NCBI GenBank assembly: GCA_012031335.1
Contig: JAAUTT010000067.1
Location: 1-11,125, forward strand
Length of the DNA: 11,125 nucleotides
DNA from: Bacteroidales bacterium
GTDB lineage: Bacteria; Bacteroidota; Bacteroidia; Bacteroidales; JAAUTT01
Direction: 5' to 3'
How positions within the stretch are numbered: position 1 is the first letter of the stretch; every line of letters begins with the position of its first letter. The notes beneath the pieces are model-generated. The model was not told where the DNA came from. It saw nothing but the letters and a program-made list of their open reading frames with translations, and did not search any database. Of this stretch, positions 8,068 through 11,125 are shown one piece after another. The position numbers and the translations under genes were made by a program.

Positions 8068-8079
8068 TTAAACTATACA

Positions 8080-9434
8080 TTAATCAGTTAGTGCGATTTT
8101 AATAACGGTATTTCGCTTATCCGGCAATGGAAAAGTATGTTGTAAAGGCAATCCGAAATTCATAAACAGATCATCAGGAGCGACAAAAGGTTTATTGTCG
8201 CCGTTCCAGAATTTTGATAAAATCATTTCCGAACCGTCCGAAAGCAATGTTGCTGCCTTCACCTTACCTTTCATCTTTTTCAGGTAAAATTGGCCAATAT
8301 TCATGTCGAGGATGTGTGCATAAAGCACATTGCCGTTTTGGGTGAACCAGCCCCACTCGGGTTTTGGATACTGCGATGGTCCGCACCCATAGATACTTTC
8401 GCTGTTGTAGTTCATCCAATCGCCAATTTCCCGCAGAATTCCGATTGACTGCTGGGGAATATTTCCACGGGCATCGGGGCCAACATTGAGCAAAAGGTTG
8501 CCGTTTTTACTGACACAGTTCACCAACGTGCGGATGATGTCGGTTGCCGATTTGTAGTTGTTATCCTTCATATATCCCCATGAAGTATTGAGTGTAATAC
8601 ACGATTCCCAAGGAATTGGCCTGCCGGATTGATCGAGCACTGTTTCTGAAGGTATAATCTGTTCAGGTCCTTCAAAATCCCCAGCATAAGGTTCCGGAGT
8701 CGGAGACTCCATATTACCCCCCAAACGGTTATCTATGATAATTCCTGGTTGGTGTTTGCGAACCATTTGAACCAGTTCAGTAGCTTTCCATTTTTCGCCC
8801 TGGTACTCGCCAAATGAATAATCAAACCAAAGAATATCGATTTTTCCGTAGTTGGTCACCAATTCTTCAACCTGTTTGTGCATGTAATCAACATAGCTAT
8901 CCCAATTGTATTTTTTCTTATCCCACTCAGGTTTGCCGGCCATTGGGTGGTTTCCAACATTTGGATAGTCAGCGTGGTGCCAGTCTATCAGCGAATAATA
9001 AAGTCCACGTGGATTCCTTCGGCCCTGAATGCCTCGACAAATTCGCGAACCAGGTCTCGTTTAGCAGGTGTTTTGGTGGCTTTATAATCGGTGTATTTAC
9101 TGTCGAAGAGGCAAAACCCATCGTGATGTTTGGCCGTTAAAACAGCATACTTCATCCCGGCTTGTTTGGCAATTTTGGCCCATTCGCGTGGATTATAATC
9201 AACCGGATTAAACATGTCAACATAATTCTGATAATCCTCAAGGGGCATTCGCTCTTGATTGCGAACCCATTCGCCCCGCGCCGGAATGGCATAAACACCC
9301 CAATGGATGAACATCCCAAAACGGGCTTCGCGGAACCATTCGGTGCGCTGCTGACGTTGGTCATAGGCATTTTGTGAAGACAAATTTTGCCCTATGAATG
9401 AACTAATTAATAAGAATAGAATACAAACTTTCAT
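8080..9434 (-). CDS. GH29 alpha-L-fucosidase, secreted, one frameshift
   Basis: A retaining alpha-L-fucosidase of glycoside hydrolase family 29, 451 residues once repaired. I start it at ATG 9434 (signal peptide MKVCILFLLISSFIGQNLSS); a TTG at 9452 would add six residues and blunt the signal. Family marks are RFGMFIHWGVYAIPARGEW (38-56), AKHHDGFCLFDSKYTDY (101-117), YYSLIDWHHADYP (146-158), DILWFDYSFG with the expected nucleophile Asp at 205, CITLNTSWGY and NGNLLLNVGPDARGNIP. I do not assign the acid/base. Two C at 9005-9006 should be three: as written, the frame leaves at IHV and stops, while the next frame continues GLYYSLIDW without loss. It should release terminal fucose, or a sugar with the same configuration, from the target glycan in the periplasm or outside. 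It lies between the two GHL paralogues. The subfamily (A or B) is not clear from motifs alone. Confidence 0.92.
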
Positions 9435-9502
9435 GCTATTTTCTTTTAACAAATATTGAATTTCTATTTATGGATATTATGTATGAAGTATCTAATGGAT
9501 TT

Positions 9503-11112
9503 TTATCTTTTTTTTTCAATATAAACTTCAACCCAAACTATTTTTTGGCTCAATTTACCATTATTCATGACCTGGATGGAATTATACCCGTTTAAAGTAT
9601 TTGTGTGGTTTGCTTTAAATTGAAGTACCCTTGCCCCCTAATTCTGAAACATGCTCAACTTTTTTTGAAGAATAAGAATCATACACATAATCAGGGTCTC
9701 TGCTCATATCCGCTATTTGATTTGTGCTTTCGTTGTTGAGTGTAACTGTAAAATCGGCTGTATCAAAACCCTTTAAGTTGTCTAAAATAATGCGAATCAC
9801 ATACTCATTCTTTTTATTAACCGGGCCTGTATAAATTTTAAAATTTACTGTTTCTTCGGGTTTAAGGCTAACGGGCAAGTGCCAATCCTCAATTTTTGAA
9901 TGTATCCCTGCCTGATGAGAGGAAAGAATATGTCGGCGTGGTTTACTTAAACAAGTTGAATAATCACCTCCTTCAGTCAACATTGTATTAAATTCATTAA
10001 CCATTTTTACAGTACCATCTTCCTCAATTTTTTCTGGTTGAAATCGGAGGCGTTAAAAAAATTATACAGATAAATCCCGTCTCCCCCACGAAAACAGGCA
10101 TTTACAGTAATTGCCCGTAACCCTTCAGCTGTTTGACTTAACCGGTTGCCTGTTCCCCATGATGTTTCGTATTCGAAGTAACTGGTTCCGGGTAAAAACA
10201 TAATTTCATGGCCTTTGCCAATTTTGTCTTTCCAGACTTCAACCGGAATATCATTGTCATAAGAATCAAAATTCGTAGGCATAATCGCATCCACATATCC
10301 TTTCTGTGCCCAATAAACCGGATTGAGTTTCCATTTTATCGCATCTTCCGGTAAGGAAGGAACGCGTACTGCAATTTTTATATCATGTTTTTTTTCAGTT
10401 TCCTTTTGATCAACAAGAATTCTCAAGTCGTTCATGAAAATATTCATTGCTTCAACAGATCCGTAATCCCCGGGGTTCTCAAAAGATCTAACTCAATACC
10501 ATCCACATCATATCTATCCAAGGATTCATTAATTAAGTCCAAAAAATGATTTCTTATTTCTGGTTTGTCATAGTTAAAAAAACTTTTTGGTCTGAATTCT
10601 TCATTACCGAGTAAAAATGTGTTGACTTTTCGCGGTTCATTAAAATAATGGTGATCATTCATTCTGAAAGAAAGCCAAGGGGCGATTTGTTTTTCTCTAC
10701 AATCTTGGATCGCTAAATCGAAAACATCAACCCCTTTTTTTGTTCAGTTGCCAAAAAGCAGCTTGCCACCCACTTATCAGAATCAGGATTTGGAAACGTC
10801 CCAGTATGTATCCCACACTTTGCTGTCGTAGCAAACCCGTTGGTAGTTTACATTGAAAAGTATAGCTTTTACGTTTGTATTTGCATACGAATTAATATAT
10901 GCTTCAATGGTTTGCTCAATTTGATCTTTAGATAAGTCGGCAATATTCCCAGGCCAGGGAGCGCAGTTAATTATTCCATCGGGTGGCATATTCAAAAATA
11001 TTCCACCAAAATGCTCCTTTTATTATTTAATTCACATGATATAATTGCTCCCGAAATAATTACAATAATATAAAGCAATTTTATAGATATTTTATTGATA
11101 GCTTAATTTCAT
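9503..11112 (-). pseudogene. Second secreted TIM-barrel glycoside-hydrolase-like protein (GHL-B), broken by 7 or 8 single-base indels
   Basis: A paralogue of GHL-A, about 535 residues when stitched together. Pieces in order: a lipoprotein-like leader (IKLLYIIVIISGAIISC) whose best ATG is 11112; FLNMPPDGIINCAPWPGNI; LFNVNYQRVCYDSKV and YWDV; WLSFRMNDHHY; RYDVDGIELDLLRTPG; IKIAVRVPSLPEDA; AIMPTNFDSYDNDIPVEVWK; GGDGIYLYNFF; then the beta-sandwich tail (FKIYTGPVNKKNEYVIRI ... IVWVEVYIEKKR, stop at 9505-9503). Frame changes are needed near 11103 (extra base), 11003-11011 (missing), 10794-10796 (extra), 10731-10757 (one missing or two extra), 10468-10471 (missing), 10041-10043 (missing) and 9634-9638 (extra). 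Most lie in short homopolymers and each flank stays well conserved, which fits sequencing error; the density also allows recent gene death. It precedes GH29 by 68 nt in the same direction. Function as for GHL-A, unproven. Confidence 0.75.
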
Positions 11113-11125
11113 TTACTTTCAATTT

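Noticed and set aside
8814..9377. Plus-strand open frames across GH29
   Set aside because: Antisense to the conserved GH29 catalytic motifs; no independent support.
10731..10757. Choice between one deletion (FLATEQKKG) and two insertions (FWQLNKKG) in GHL-B
   Set aside because: I did not settle on the simpler one-deletion reading because FWQLNKKGVDVF matches FWKVHKKGVDLF of GHL-A much better; both are kept as options.
1..11125. CRISPR arrays, tRNA or rRNA genes, insertion sequences, transposases
   Set aside because: No direct repeat arrays, cloverleaf-like segments, rRNA motifs, transposase motifs or terminal inverted repeats were seen.

Overview
The window looks like a piece of a Bacteroidota chromosome, plausibly a marine or anaerobic Bacteroidales/Marinilabiliales-type organism (the order is inference). 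The signs are an AT-rich sequence with A-rich leaders, a SusC-type TonB receptor carrying an STN domain, a FecR/DUF4974 anti-sigma factor with its ECF sigma factor, and secreted carbohydrate-active proteins beside a uronate-type catabolic module. Every supported gene lies on the minus strand, so transcription runs from right to left in these coordinates.

In transcription order there are two groups. The first runs from about 11112 down to 3310: a secreted TIM-barrel glycoside-hydrolase-like protein (GHL-B), a GH29 alpha-L-fucosidase, a second GHL protein (GHL-A) paralogous to the first, then 2-keto-3-deoxygluconate kinase (kdgK), KDPG aldolase (eda/kdgA) and an ExuT-like MFS transporter. A strong hairpin with a U-tract at 3062-3093 closes this group. 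Just before it lies an unrecognised, possibly broken short reading frame. The second group is an ECF sigma factor (2916-2347), a FecR anti-sigma factor (2280-1111) and the N-terminal third of an STN-containing SusC receptor (951 to beyond position 1).

Taken together this reads as part of a polysaccharide utilisation locus. The secreted GH29 and GHL proteins would trim a glycan, the MFS protein would bring in a uronate or keto-deoxy sugar, and KdgK plus KDPG aldolase would convert KDG to pyruvate and glyceraldehyde-3-phosphate. The sigma/FecR/STN-SusC trio would sense the substrate across both membranes. The glycan is unknown. Fucose (or a related sugar) together with a uronic acid is the simplest inference. 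No uronate isomerase, dehydratase, lyase, SusD or fucose-catabolism gene is inside the window.

The most striking property of the raw sequence is repeated single-base indels, mostly in short homopolymers. They interrupt five of the nine main genes: susC 2, kdgK 1, GHL-A 2, GH29 1, GHL-B 7 or 8. On each side of every break the protein continues with well-conserved motifs in another frame. I read most of these as sequencing or assembly errors. GHL-B is so densely hit that true decay is also possible. Sigma, fecR, the aldolase and the MFS gene are intact.
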